Origin: Pseudocolwellia agarivorans
Lineage (GTDB): Bacteria; Pseudomonadota; Gammaproteobacteria; Enterobacterales; Alteromonadaceae
Reading direction: 5' to 3'
Assembly (NCBI RefSeq): GCF_002000085.1
Contig: NZ_MUZU01000012.1
Location: forward strand, 1-64,000
DNA length: 64,000 nucleotides
The notes below the pieces were generated by a model. It made no database searches. It worked only from the letters and a program-made list of their open reading frames with translations, and was not told where the DNA came from. A program made the position numbers and the translations under genes. Shown in pieces: positions 17,784-26,847 of this stretch. Each line of letters starts with the position of its first letter. Position 1 is the stretch's first letter.

Positions 17784-18995
17784 CTATTCTGCTTCCTCTT
17801 TTTTAATAGCATAAAATGTTCCATGAATTGGCGGCTTTTCAGAGTAAGCGCCAATGCTATATTTTAATACGGCATACACTACATTTGGATCAGAATATTT
17901 AGCTCCCTCGCCTCTTAAATCTGTTATGTTTTTATAGAGCATATTTTCACTGCTCGCTGGTTGGTGTTGGCGCGAGTTACCCGTTGCAAAAACTTTCCAA
18001 TTGTTATGATTAGCATCTGCTCTATGCCATTCAGGTACTCTAATGGTATTGTTTTCAACCAAATTATGGCCTAAATCCCCTTGATGAAAATTAACATCAA
18101 CTTCAATATGGTTGTTAGTTACCACCACGTATTTAGCGCCCATTTCAATAGCAAGATGACGTATGCGTTTAATGATATTGCCTGTTACTAAAATATATTG
18201 GCCTCGCATATCAAAGTAAGCATTTCCTCGTCCACCTTTGTTGTAAGCTCGATCAACAAAATTGTCACGAAAGGTTAAATGCGTTGTAGTTTTTTCAGTG
18301 AGTATTGGATCAGTGCCTGACTCCAACAATCTACAATTATCAACCCAAGAATCAGATGTAGTGCCCGACATTTTGATTAAGCCTACGTATAAGTCGTCTC
18401 GGTCAACATCGTTATTCATAACCCCTTGAACCCACTTATCGCTATAACCCGTATTATCTTTGGGTTCTAAATTAGGTACGAGGTAAAACAAGGTTACATC
18501 TTCTATTCCAGCACTTTTAACGTCATGCATCACTAAACCATAACGTTTTGACGCCCAACCTTCCCATTTTTGACGAAAATTAATATTAATCATCACATCG
18601 TTAGGGTTACCTGTTTCACCTCTAAGGATAATATTAGACTTTAAATACACAGGAGTATTCAGGGTATAAGTACCCGCTTTTAAAATAATAACGCCTGCGC
18701 TTTTTACGTTATCAATAGCTGCTTGAATATTATCAGTACCTGGGCGGATTGTTTTTACGATAGGGGTTGTATGACGTAAAGGAATCCCTCCCCTTACGCC
18801 CGCTTTTGCCCATTCGACCATATCTGGGTAACGAGGGTCAGCCCTAGCTTCATCAAATACCCAACCAGGATCGCCTAGTTGAGTATTCTTTAAAGGGTGT
18901 TTAACTACGTTTTCACTGTGCGCATTTCCACTAAAAAACAAGTTAAGTATTAGTGCTAATGAGGGGGCTAAAAGAAGTAATTTAAGCATGTGCAT
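17784..18995 (-). CDS. Secreted right-handed beta-helix protein, candidate polysaccharide lyase (paralogue 2, Cys-free type)
   Basis: 403 aa, Sec signal (hydrophobic 4-24, ending GNAHS). Near-duplicate of the protein at 8047-9234: long blocks such as GYSDKWVQGVMNNDVDRDDL, DDLYVGLIKMSGTTSDSWV, YNKGGRGNAYFDMRGQY and EVDVNFHQGDLGHNLVENN are identical, while signal peptide and C-terminus (here ending AIKKEEAE) differ. It is the last gene downstream of the second PL8 (92 bp gap carrying a hairpin), so it sits at the end of the dgo-PL8 transcript. Expected in the periplasm or outside. A lyase role is inferred from fold and neighbours, not shown. Confidence 0.7.
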   Translation of the reverse strand: MHMLKLLLLAPSLALILNLFFSGNAHSENVVKHPLKNTQLGDPGWVFDEARADPRYPDMVEWAKAGVRGGIPLRHTTPIVKTIRPGTDNIQAAIDNVKSAGVIILKAGTYTLNTPVYLKSNIILRGETGNPNDVMININFRQKWEGWASKRYGLVMHDVKSAGIEDVTLFYLVPNLEPKDNTGYSDKWVQGVMNNDVDRDDLYVGLIKMSGTTSDSWVDNCRLLESGTDPILTEKTTTHLTFRDNFVDRAYNKGGRGNAYFDMRGQYILVTGNIIKRIRHLAIEMGAKYVVVTNNHIEVDVNFHQGDLGHNLVENNTIRVPEWHRADANHNNWKVFATGNSRQHQPASSENMLYKNITDLRGEGAKYSDPNVVYAVLKYSIGAYSEKPPIHGTFYAIKKEEAE

Positions 18996-19019
18996 TTGGT
19001 GTATTCCCGTTTGTTATGC

Positions 19020-19048
19020 CCGTGATGACATAAGAATGTTCATCACGG
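19020..19048 (-). other. Intercistronic hairpin between PL8-2 and beta-helix 2
   Basis: 9-bp perfect stem CCGTGATGA (19020-19028) / TCATCACGG (19040-19048), 11-nt loop, no U-tract. Likely mRNA processing or attenuation. Confidence 0.5.
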
Positions 19049-19087
19049 ACACATAAATTATCGTTGGTGGGTAGCATGTTAATTTAT

Positions 19088-22000
19088 TTAATGAGCAACC
19101 TTAGACAACAAAACTTCCGCCGTTAAACCATCTTTACAATCAAATTCAATAACAGTTTCAGTTGAATTAGCTTTGATAATTTTGGCTTGCTTTTGCTTAA
19201 CGGTTTCAATTTCTTTTAACTGCTGATCAATTTTCCATTGACCACGTAAAGTCAGGCGAATTTGAGTGGTTCGGCTTGGCCAGAAAAACCATTCGCGATT
19301 ATAAATAGATAACTCAACGCGACTGCCATCAGGCATTAAATCGTCTTGCCCGTCATAAATATTTAAATCTGGATCAGCAACCGATAACTGTAACCCCTTG
19401 TTCGTTTCTTTTACGATAAAAGTGGCCGGTCTGTTTACCTTACTTACCACACCTTGGGGTAATTTGCCCTGCCCATTAAATACCGCATAAGCTGTCGTTG
19501 AGCTTTTAGGTGACTCAACAATATGAGCATTTTTATCTTGTTGTAGTACACGGTAAGGAAGCTGATTATTTTGAACTTTCATGCCATTTGTAAAGCGCTT
19601 CATATCAGCAGGAGTACTACTCGGCATAACCACATATTCATAGTTAGCGTTATTAGGTTTTACGCCATGATCGAATAACAAGGTAGTAAAGTTACCTTTT
19701 ACTGTTTGTAGGTTTTTATAATCAGGATTGGCTTGCTCTGTACGTTGCATAACAAGCTGAGTGCCATTAGGTATTTGTGGAATGTAATATCCAGTATTAC
19801 GACTATCAACTATCCACAAAGGCTCACTGTCTGATATTGCTTTAGTATAAGGAAAGGTTTTTTCATCAAGTAGGTTAGAAGTCAATTTACCTATATTTTT
19901 TCCTTTACTATTACCTTTAAGAAAAGGGTTTTGCAAAATAGTGGTTTCTACTGCATGTTGAGCTATATCACTTTTAATATTTGATCCTATCGCAACAATA
20001 AAGTCTTTAAATAAAAAGTAAGATTTAATACCCGTGAAACCTTGCAAGCCAAACATGTCATGGCCTTTAAAAGGAAAGGTAAATACGGCGTTGCCCTGAG
20101 TAGATTCAGCGCCACCCACAAAAGCTTGGTCTGAGAACGGGTATTCGCCACCTTCGTCTTTAACTTGACCTGGCTGTGTTTGAATTTGCTCGTAAGGTAC
20201 ATTAACTGAGGTAACTCCAGGCCAACGGTGCCAATCGTAACCTTTATGCCACGTTGATTTATTATCCGCTTGTGTACTGTCTAAATGATCGGGATAAGAA
20301 ACATCTAAATAGCCATAGCCAATAAATGTTGGATAAGCAAACCAACCCCAGCTTTCATAAGGATAAACATATTTACTGTGACCACGCACAGTCGCCATCC
20401 AGTTGTCATTATCTCTAAGCGTAGCTAATGCGCTATAAGGTAAAATGCGACTAGGAGCATAGTTATAATCACCAATATCCCCTGCTTGCTTAAGTTTATT
20501 TAACCAGTATTTATCAAACGAATTAGTGCTTTTTTTATTGTTATAAAGGTTTTGATATAAGCCTGCCATTTCAGCATCAAATGTTGGCGCACTAAGGGCA
20601 ATTAACGCGGGTAAATCATACATAGTTGAAGCAAAAGTATAATTAGTAAAGCGTGTATTAGTAAAAGCTTTTCCACCTATATATTCCTTCGTAAACAAGG
20701 TATCAAATAGCGTATTGGTAATTTTTCTCATTCGCCAAAAAGCTGCTTCTTTTGCTTCAAAAGGCGTGTCATTCAATAAATACAATACGGCAGCTGCAGC
20801 TTTAACAGCTCTACCACCATAGCCTTGTGAATGTCCGCCATGATGGAAAGTAAGTCCATCAGGCTTAAATACTTCATCAAGCGCGGGTGCATAAGCCGTT
20901 GTAATATTTGAAAAGTAGGATGAGTAATGTTCTAAATCACGAATTTTTTCAGGTGAGTTTTTCATGGCTAATGCCATATATAAACGAGGCAGTAAAAAAC
21001 CTTGAGTATCATCAGCATCTGCAGCCTTTCTGCCTTCAACGCCGTAAACAACATCTTCACGGTAAACTTGCCCAAAACCATAAAACCATTTCATGGTGGC
21101 TATCGCTTGTTCTAAACGCTCGTGTCTTGCAAGAACATCGCGCATCAATAAGAATGCTGGACCTATTTCTCTAATCTCATAAGCATAATGGTGAACCCAG
21201 CCAAGTCCAGCACCTTCTGCAAAACCTTGTTCAATGCCATAATCAAATAAATCAATAAACATGTTTTCTAGTTTAGCTTTATCGTTTTTAGAGGATGAAG
21301 CCCTATAATGTTTAGCAATGTCTATCAATAAATTATTAAAGTCCCAGCGCCATTCCATTACACTTTTATTCAGCTTTTTACCTAAACCTGTTTCAACAAA
21401 AAACTCGGGGAAAAGGCTCGTTTTCACCAAAGGCTTACCATAAATTTGGTCACCTTCGCGTGTAATTTCAAATTCATTGAATTTTTTGGTAATAGACGAA
21501 ATAGACTTTTTAGCAAATGCTTTTCTTTCGTAATTAGGAAATATAAATTCTTCTGTTTTGTCAGTTAAGCCATTCACTTGCGCTAAACGGTTTTTAGTTA
21601 ATTCTTTTAATTGAAACGAAGGTTTGTAGCCATGGAACATCATCATTTTATGATCATAGTTTGAAACTAATCTTTCATGAGGATCAAGGTTAGGTAATTG
21701 AGGGTTTGGGCCAACCGTTTTAGGATTCATGGGGACGGATAAGCCTACAGTATCAAAATAGAAAACCCCCTTTCCTGTAGATGGTGCTCGAATTGTTAGG
21801 GTGTCCATATCAGGATGAGGAACACCTTGCATGTCGCCTCGATCATAGTTGATAGCAACAGTACGCCAGCCAGTAAAACCTAATTGCAGATCAAACTCTA
21901 CGTCAACGTCATTACCACGGCCAAATTCTAAGCTTAGCCGTTGAGTAGTTGCTTTTTCATTATATATCCACATGAAAAAGCCTCTTGGTGTTTCCAGTAC

Positions 22001-22348
22001 TTTTTTAGCGTCGTAAGTACTGTGGCCCGCTTTTAAATACTTAAAGCGGCCAGTAGATGGAACTTTAGAGAGATCTTTAGGTTTTCTATAACCGATAGGT
22101 GTACGAACCGTAATGGCATCATTTCCTTGCCAATCCCATTTTAAAGCATATTTGCCATGCTTCATGCGCTTACTATCAAGTTGAAGGCCAGCACCAGTAG
22201 CAGACCAATAATTAGGGAGCCCTTCTTCAAAGCTTTCCATAACCTTAATAGGGTATTCTACGATGTTTTCAGATTCAGCATTACTTTTAGCCGCTGTTAT
22301 ACCGACCGCTAATATAAACCAAACCAGTCTATTGAAAATACGTTTCAT
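19088..22348 (-). CDS. PL8 polysaccharide lyase (chondroitinase ABC-like)
   Basis: 1086 aa with a Sec signal (1-24, ending SNAE). Domain order matches chondroitinase ABC: N-terminal carbohydrate-binding jelly roll (about 35-205, MESFEEGLPNYWSATG to YFDTVGLSVP), helical toroid (about 225-620) and large beta-sandwich plus C-terminal beta domain (about 640-1080). The catalytic loop FKPDGLTFHHGGHSQGYGG gives H503 and Y510, the H-x6-Y spacing known for Proteus chondroitinase ABC; RGHSKYVYPYESWGW carries the conserved Glu after the SKY segment. It should cleave a uronic-acid-containing glycan by beta-elimination in the periplasm or outside. It follows the DHDPS-family aldolase by 121 bp containing a hairpin. 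Substrate may not be chondroitin, as no amino-sugar genes are linked. Confidence 0.88.
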   Translation of the reverse strand: MKRIFNRLVWFILAVGITAAKSNAESENIVEYPIKVMESFEEGLPNYWSATGAGLQLDSKRMKHGKYALKWDWQGNDAITVRTPIGYRKPKDLSKVPSTGRFKYLKAGHSTYDAKKVLETPRGFFMWIYNEKATTQRLSLEFGRGNDVDVEFDLQLGFTGWRTVAINYDRGDMQGVPHPDMDTLTIRAPSTGKGVFYFDTVGLSVPMNPKTVGPNPQLPNLDPHERLVSNYDHKMMMFHGYKPSFQLKELTKNRLAQVNGLTDKTEEFIFPNYERKAFAKKSISSITKKFNEFEITREGDQIYGKPLVKTSLFPEFFVETGLGKKLNKSVMEWRWDFNNLLIDIAKHYRASSSKNDKAKLENMFIDLFDYGIEQGFAEGAGLGWVHHYAYEIREIGPAFLLMRDVLARHERLEQAIATMKWFYGFGQVYREDVVYGVEGRKAADADDTQGFLLPRLYMALAMKNSPEKIRDLEHYSSYFSNITTAYAPALDEVFKPDGLTFHHGGHSQGYGGRAVKAAAAVLYLLNDTPFEAKEAAFWRMRKITNTLFDTLFTKEYIGGKAFTNTRFTNYTFASTMYDLPALIALSAPTFDAEMAGLYQNLYNNKKSTNSFDKYWLNKLKQAGDIGDYNYAPSRILPYSALATLRDNDNWMATVRGHSKYVYPYESWGWFAYPTFIGYGYLDVSYPDHLDSTQADNKSTWHKGYDWHRWPGVTSVNVPYEQIQTQPGQVKDEGGEYPFSDQAFVGGAESTQGNAVFTFPFKGHDMFGLQGFTGIKSYFLFKDFIVAIGSNIKSDIAQHAVETTILQNPFLKGNSKGKNIGKLTSNLLDEKTFPYTKAISDSEPLWIVDSRNTGYYIPQIPNGTQLVMQRTEQANPDYKNLQTVKGNFTTLLFDHGVKPNNANYEYVVMPSSTPADMKRFTNGMKVQNNQLPYRVLQQDKNAHIVESPKSSTTAYAVFNGQGKLPQGVVSKVNRPATFIVKETNKGLQLSVADPDLNIYDGQDDLMPDGSRVELSIYNREWFFWPSRTTQIRLTLRGQWKIDQQLKEIETVKQKQAKIIKANSTETVIEFDCKDGLTAEVLLSKVAH

Positions 22349-22381
22349 CTACTTAACCTTTTGATTTTCAGCTACAGCATC

Positions 22382-22417
22382 AAACTATCTTACATCAGAT
22401 ATAAGATAAGATAGTTT
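22382..22417 (-). other. Intercistronic hairpin between the aldolase and PL8-2
   Basis: An 11-bp perfect stem AAACTATCTTA (22382-22392) / TAAGATAGTTT (22407-22417) with a 14-nt loop, no U-tract. It divides cytoplasmic enzyme genes from the secreted lyases in the same minus-strand run. Confidence 0.55.
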
Positions 22418-22469
22418 AAAGCTGAAGTTTACTATGCAATTTAAAACACTAATAACCACGAGGTTTTCG

Positions 22470-23405
22470 CTATGCACCTTTTAAAATATTATCGAAATCT
22501 TTTAAAAATTCGTTAATTATCGATTCATCATCTTGAGATAAAGCAAAGTTCGGCTTACGACAATAATCGTCGGTAATAATGCCGCGTTTGTGTAATATGG
22601 TTTTCTCAACTTGAATAATATATTCACAACTTTCCATCCAAGGACGAATATATTCTAAAAGACGCTGATGTAAACTGTTTGCAGCCTCATGATCTCCAGC
22701 TATCCATAGCTTATAAATGCTCATATATACTTCGGTAAATGAACAACCGGGCATAACCCCTTTTCCACCCACAGAAAGCACATCTGTCATGTATAAACCT
22801 GCATACCCATTAAGTATTACCGCATCAGGCAATAACGTTAACAACGCTTGTATGTATTCAACAGGAGGATTGCACTCAATTTTAAATACCGCATTAGGAA
22901 ATTCTTTCGATATTTCCGCTAGCTGTTCTGCAGGAATAGGCACGCCTGTTTCAGTTGGTGCATATTGCACTAAAACTGGAACATCAACCGCCTGTAATAC
23001 TGCACAGATATGTTCTTTTACCTGAGCATTATCAGGTTTTAAGAAAAACGGCGGTAAAAGCATTAAGCAATCAGCACCTGCTTCTTGATAAATTTTTGCT
23101 TGTTTAACCGCAAGTTCTGTTGAATGTTCAGTCACTGAAATGCATCGATACATATTTTTATCCGCTAACGTGCTAATAAAAATATCCGTTAACTGCGCTT
23201 TTTCAGCATCGTTAAGTTTATAAAACTCACTAGCGATACCGAATAACGTAACACCATAACAACCTGTGGTTATCAGGTGTTCAAGCATAGTTTTAAAACT
23301 ATTTAAATCAACATTGCCTTCTGCAGTAAAAGGCATTGCAGCAATAGGATTAATACCAAAAATATCTTGAGGTTTTTTTACCTGTGTTTTTAAATTAGTG
23401 TTCAT
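22470..23405 (-). CDS. Dihydrodipicolinate-synthase-family aldolase (2-keto-3-deoxy sugar acid aldolase or dehydratase)
   Basis: 311 aa TIM barrel of the DHDPS/NAL superfamily. The Schiff-base lysine is seen in NAVFKIECNPP (about 177), the catalytic Tyr in VLVQYAPTETG (about 149), and the GGKGVMPGCSF segment is as in KDG or 2-keto-3-deoxyarabonate aldolases and dehydratases. Context (next to IlvD/Edd dehydratase, 15 bp gap) suggests it acts on the keto-deoxy acid made by that enzyme, or on KDG from KduD. Cleavage would give pyruvate and an aldehyde without phosphorylation, in parallel to the DgoK-DgoA route. Which of these it does cannot be told from sequence alone. Confidence 0.82.
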   Translation of the reverse strand: MNTNLKTQVKKPQDIFGINPIAAMPFTAEGNVDLNSFKTMLEHLITTGCYGVTLFGIASEFYKLNDAEKAQLTDIFISTLADKNMYRCISVTEHSTELAVKQAKIYQEAGADCLMLLPPFFLKPDNAQVKEHICAVLQAVDVPVLVQYAPTETGVPIPAEQLAEISKEFPNAVFKIECNPPVEYIQALLTLLPDAVILNGYAGLYMTDVLSVGGKGVMPGCSFTEVYMSIYKLWIAGDHEAANSLHQRLLEYIRPWMESCEYIIQVEKTILHKRGIITDDYCRKPNFALSQDDESIINEFLKDFDNILKGA

Positions 23406-23420
23406 AGATCATCCTCTCTA

Positions 23421-25118
23421 TTAAGTTAACACTGCACCTTCGGCTGCTGACGCGGCACGGTCACGGTAAATATCTAAAAACCCTCTAGGGACTTCTTTTC
23501 TTACAGGTTTCCATAATTTTTTACGCTCTTCTAGTACAGCATCTTCAACATGTAAGGTTAATTCACGTGTCTCAATATCAATACTAATTTCATCACCTGC
23601 TTCAATAAGTGCAATCATGCCGCAATCCGCAGCTTCAGGTGATAAATGACCAACAAATAAGCCCCTATTTGAACCAGAAAAACGTCCATCTGTTATTAAT
23701 GCGCAATGGTCAGATAAGCCCATCCCTTCTAAATATTTCATTGGCTCATACATTTCAGGCATACCCGGTCCGCCTTTTGGCCCTTCATAACGAAGAACTA
23801 ATACACTACCTTTAGCAATATTACCTTCCATAATTGCTGCAACCGCTTCATCTTCTGAATCAAAAGTCACCGCTGGACCACTAAATTTAAACATGTGTTC
23901 AGGTACAGCAGCAGGTTTAATTACTGCCCCCAGTTTAGCTAAGTTACCACGTAGTATTGCTACACCACCTTCAGCATTAAACACATCAGATAATGGACGA
24001 ATAACTTCACGTCTTGTTGAGTCTGCAACGGTATTTAATGTTTCTTCTTTGGTACCAGCAACAGTTAAGGCATTTAGTCTAAGTAATGGTCTTAGTTCGC
24101 GCTCAACCGCCGCTATCCCACCTGCTTCGTGGAAATCGATCATGTCGTATTCTGACGCCGGATAAATGGAAGCAATAGTTGGAATCTTGCGACTGATTTC
24201 ATCAAACGTTTGTAATGATAATTTACCTAATCCAGCTTCATGATGTAGTGCTTGTAAATGTAAAATAGCATTAGTTGAACCACCCGTAGCAACTAGCAAA
24301 CAAATAGCGTTATAAATAGAGTCGCTGTTTATAATTTGACGTGCTGTTATACCTCTATGGGTTAAATCAACAATCTTCTTACCTGTTGCATAAGCAATCG
24401 CCATGCGGTCTTTAGAAATAGCCGGTACGGTTGCACTTTCAGGTAGCATCATGCCTAAAGTTTCAGCCAAACAACACATAGTATTTGCGGTTCCGTACAT
24501 GGTACAAGACCCTGGACCTGGTTCAGCAATATCTTCAATTTTACGAAATTCTTCTTCGTCAATTAAGCCACGTTTTTTCCAACCAATAGCTTCAGAAACA
24601 ATATTCCCATCCCAATGTTTTCCTTTATATTCAGCAGGATACATTGGACCACCATTCACCATGATTGCTGGAATATCTAAACGCGCAGCAGCCATTAACA
24701 TAGCCGGTACAATTTTGTCACACGAGCCAGCTAAAACAATCGCATCAAAATTATGAGCACGTGTCATAACTTCAATAGAAGCTGTGATCACTTCACGAGC
24801 AGCTAAAACGAAACGCATACCTAAATGACCCGCAGCAATACCGTCACATGGTGCTATAGTACCAAAAGACATAGCAACACCACCGGCCGCCTCAATACCT
24901 TTAATAACGTTAGCCGTTACATCATTTAAATTAACATGGCCAGCTGTTGCATTGGTGTAACTGTTTACCACCGCAATAACAGGCTTACGTAATTGTGAAT
25001 CTGTGTGTCCCATCGATTTATATAAAGCGCGTTTTAATGCTCCGCTATCGCCTTTTAAAATGTCGTTATGGTGAGATTGAGCGCCGCAACCGCCACCGCA
25101 AGAATTACAATTACTCAT
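23421..25118 (-). CDS. IlvD/Edd family sugar-acid dehydratase
   Basis: 565 aa Fe-S dehydratase of the dihydroxyacid/6-phosphogluconate dehydratase family. Cluster and active-site motifs: PCDGIAAGHLGMRF, GSCDKIVPAMLMAAARL and GSCTMYGTANTMCCLAETLGM, plus SDHCALITDGRFSGSNRG near the C-terminus. The usual TPCN cysteine is replaced by ATAGH, with a Cys instead before DGIA, as in the subgroup of this family with that arrangement. Unusual Cys-rich N-terminus NCNSCGGGCG. By context it probably dehydrates an aldonate (galactonate-like) to the 2-keto-3-deoxy acid, replacing enolase-type DgoD; branched-chain amino acid IlvD is less likely here. ATGA overlap with the lactonase gene. Confidence 0.8.
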   Translation of the reverse strand: MSNCNSCGGGCGAQSHHNDILKGDSGALKRALYKSMGHTDSQLRKPVIAVVNSYTNATAGHVNLNDVTANVIKGIEAAGGVAMSFGTIAPCDGIAAGHLGMRFVLAAREVITASIEVMTRAHNFDAIVLAGSCDKIVPAMLMAAARLDIPAIMVNGGPMYPAEYKGKHWDGNIVSEAIGWKKRGLIDEEEFRKIEDIAEPGPGSCTMYGTANTMCCLAETLGMMLPESATVPAISKDRMAIAYATGKKIVDLTHRGITARQIINSDSIYNAICLLVATGGSTNAILHLQALHHEAGLGKLSLQTFDEISRKIPTIASIYPASEYDMIDFHEAGGIAAVERELRPLLRLNALTVAGTKEETLNTVADSTRREVIRPLSDVFNAEGGVAILRGNLAKLGAVIKPAAVPEHMFKFSGPAVTFDSEDEAVAAIMEGNIAKGSVLVLRYEGPKGGPGMPEMYEPMKYLEGMGLSDHCALITDGRFSGSNRGLFVGHLSPEAADCGMIALIEAGDEISIDIETRELTLHVEDAVLEERKKLWKPVRKEVPRGFLDIYRDRAASAAEGAVLT

Positions 25119-26026
25119 GTGTTTTTCCTTAGAAATGATGTATCAAAATGATGTATGGGCTGACCGTTAAATGGCAGCTCACAAATATAGCCATGACCAA
25201 ACTGAGATGACTTAAGTCCTTCTGCAGCTGTGGTTATAAATAACTGATCAAGATTTTCACCAATAAAACAGCAACTCGTTACTTGAAGCTCTGGTAGGTG
25301 AATAATATCGGTTATCGTTTTATCTTGAAGCGAGTATCGAACCACTTGGCTCGCGCCCCATTGTGCCGACCAAAGTCCGCCTTGTTTATCTAGGCAACCG
25401 CCATCAGGGAAAACACCTTCAGGCGTTGATACCCAATGTTGTCGAGTTAATTTTTTATTATTCGTTGTGCTGTTTTCTAATAAACCGTGCTCAAGTGTGC
25501 AATGCTCAATCTGATTATTTAATGAATCAGCAAAAAAGAACTTACTATCATCAATAAAGGCAAAAAGATTAGGCACCAAAATATTACTTTCAAGGCACTG
25601 TAACCTGCCATCAAAAGCGTAAAGTGAACCGTTATTATTTCTCGCCTCATTATCCATAGTGCCAAAAAACAAGTGTCCTTGAGGTGAAATGCCGCCGTCA
25701 TTAGCGCGATTCGAAATCCCTTCATGGTCAGGAAAAGGTTGCACACAATCAATTTTATGGCTGTTAATATTAATCAGCACAATACCGAAACCTGCTAGAC
25801 CTATTAATACTTCTGGATCGTTAGTTTCTGCAATAAAACTAACCTTGGCACTCAGTGTTATTTGCTTAAACGCTTGCTCGGATTGATGACTCAATGATTG
25901 ATAACTAAATAGCTGTTGTTCTTCTATATCTAACCAAAAAAGTGTCGATGTAGCTTTATGCCATAAAGGGGATTCCCCTAAAGAGCAGTGTGTATCAAAT
26001 TTTTTAATAGCGTGGTAATTATTCAT
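25115..26026 (-). CDS. SMP-30/gluconolactonase family lactonase
   Basis: 303 aa six-bladed propeller. Metal ligands of the family are visible: Glu in CSLGESPLWH (about 18), Asn in ISNRANDGG, and Asp in GVFPDGGCLD. It probably opens the aldonolactone made by the neighbouring SDR, giving the free aldonate for the IlvD/Edd enzyme. Its start overlaps the SDR stop by 8 bp and its stop overlaps the dehydratase start, so the three are tightly coupled. No signal peptide; cytoplasmic. Confidence 0.88.
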   Translation of the reverse strand: MNNYHAIKKFDTHCSLGESPLWHKATSTLFWLDIEEQQLFSYQSLSHQSEQAFKQITLSAKVSFIAETNDPEVLIGLAGFGIVLININSHKIDCVQPFPDHEGISNRANDGGISPQGHLFFGTMDNEARNNNGSLYAFDGRLQCLESNILVPNLFAFIDDSKFFFADSLNNQIEHCTLEHGLLENSTTNNKKLTRQHWVSTPEGVFPDGGCLDKQGGLWSAQWGASQVVRYSLQDKTITDIIHLPELQVTSCCFIGENLDQLFITTAAEGLKSSQFGHGYICELPFNGQPIHHFDTSFLRKNT

Positions 26027-26783
26027 CAGCCATCACTGCGCTGCGACCACCATCAATCACAATAGTCGTACCGGCAATAAACGAAGCTTTATCGCTGACT
26101 AAAAATAAACAAAGTTCCGCAACATCTTGCGGTTTACCAATATAACCAACGGGATGTTGAGCAATAGTTTTATTTCGAATTGCTTCAGGATCATCATGGC
26201 TATCAAACCAATCTTGATTGCCTTCTGTATCAATAAAACCAGGTGCAATACCTACGGTTCTAAAATCTCTACCCCAATCTAAAGTCATACTTTGAACTAA
26301 ACCTACTAATGCATGTTTACTGATACTATAAGGTGCACAACCCGGTAAGCTATTAAAAGCATGATTGGATGTCATTACCAAAAAAACGCCCTTGCTAACG
26401 GTTAATGCATGACGAGAAGCTTTGGCTAAACACCAATGAGAACGAAGATTAAGATCAAAATTCTTATTCCAATCATCTAATGAACAATCGACACCAGAAA
26501 ACACATTTTTGCCTGCATTAGAAACAACAGCATCTAACCGCCCAAACGCTTCTTGCGTGTAATTAACTAGCTGCTCTATTTCTTCAAGGTTGCACATATT
26601 ACATTGACGATAAAAGTATTGATCCGGATAACGTGCTTGAAATGATGAGCTGTCAATTGCACTAAAAGGTCTTTGCCCACAACCAACAACGATGTAACCC
26701 TGAGCTAAAAAAGCTTCAGCTATAGCAAGGCCTATGCCTTGACTAGTACCTGTGATCAAAGCCACTTTTTGTTTAGTACTCAT
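26019..26783 (-). CDS. SDR-family dehydrogenase, probable aldose 1-dehydrogenase
   Basis: 254 aa classical SDR: TGTSQGIGLAIAEAF (cofactor loop, about 11-25), SNAGKN, catalytic SYISK-type segment seen as APYSISKHALVG (Tyr and Lys), and IDGGRSAVM near the end. Gene order with lactonase, dehydratase, DgoA and DgoK points to oxidation of an aldose (D-galactose, L-arabinose, L-fucose or similar) to its lactone. Galactose is favoured because the kinase and aldolase resemble DgoK and DgoA; this is inference. It follows dgoA by 64 bp. Confidence 0.8.
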   Translation of the reverse strand: MSTKQKVALITGTSQGIGLAIAEAFLAQGYIVVGCGQRPFSAIDSSSFQARYPDQYFYRQCNMCNLEEIEQLVNYTQEAFGRLDAVVSNAGKNVFSGVDCSLDDWNKNFDLNLRSHWCLAKASRHALTVSKGVFLVMTSNHAFNSLPGCAPYSISKHALVGLVQSMTLDWGRDFRTVGIAPGFIDTEGNQDWFDSHDDPEAIRNKTIAQHPVGYIGKPQDVAELCLFLVSDKASFIAGTTIVIDGGRSAVMADE

Positions 26784-26847
26784 TATATTTATATCCTCGT
26801 TATGATGGTGTTTTTAACCATCATCATAATAAATCAGTTTTTATTGG

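Noticed and set aside
23421-25118. Branched-chain amino acid IlvD as the identity of the dehydratase
   Set aside because: Not excluded by sequence, but operon overlap with lactonase, SDR, dgoA and dgoK makes a sugar-acid substrate much more likely.
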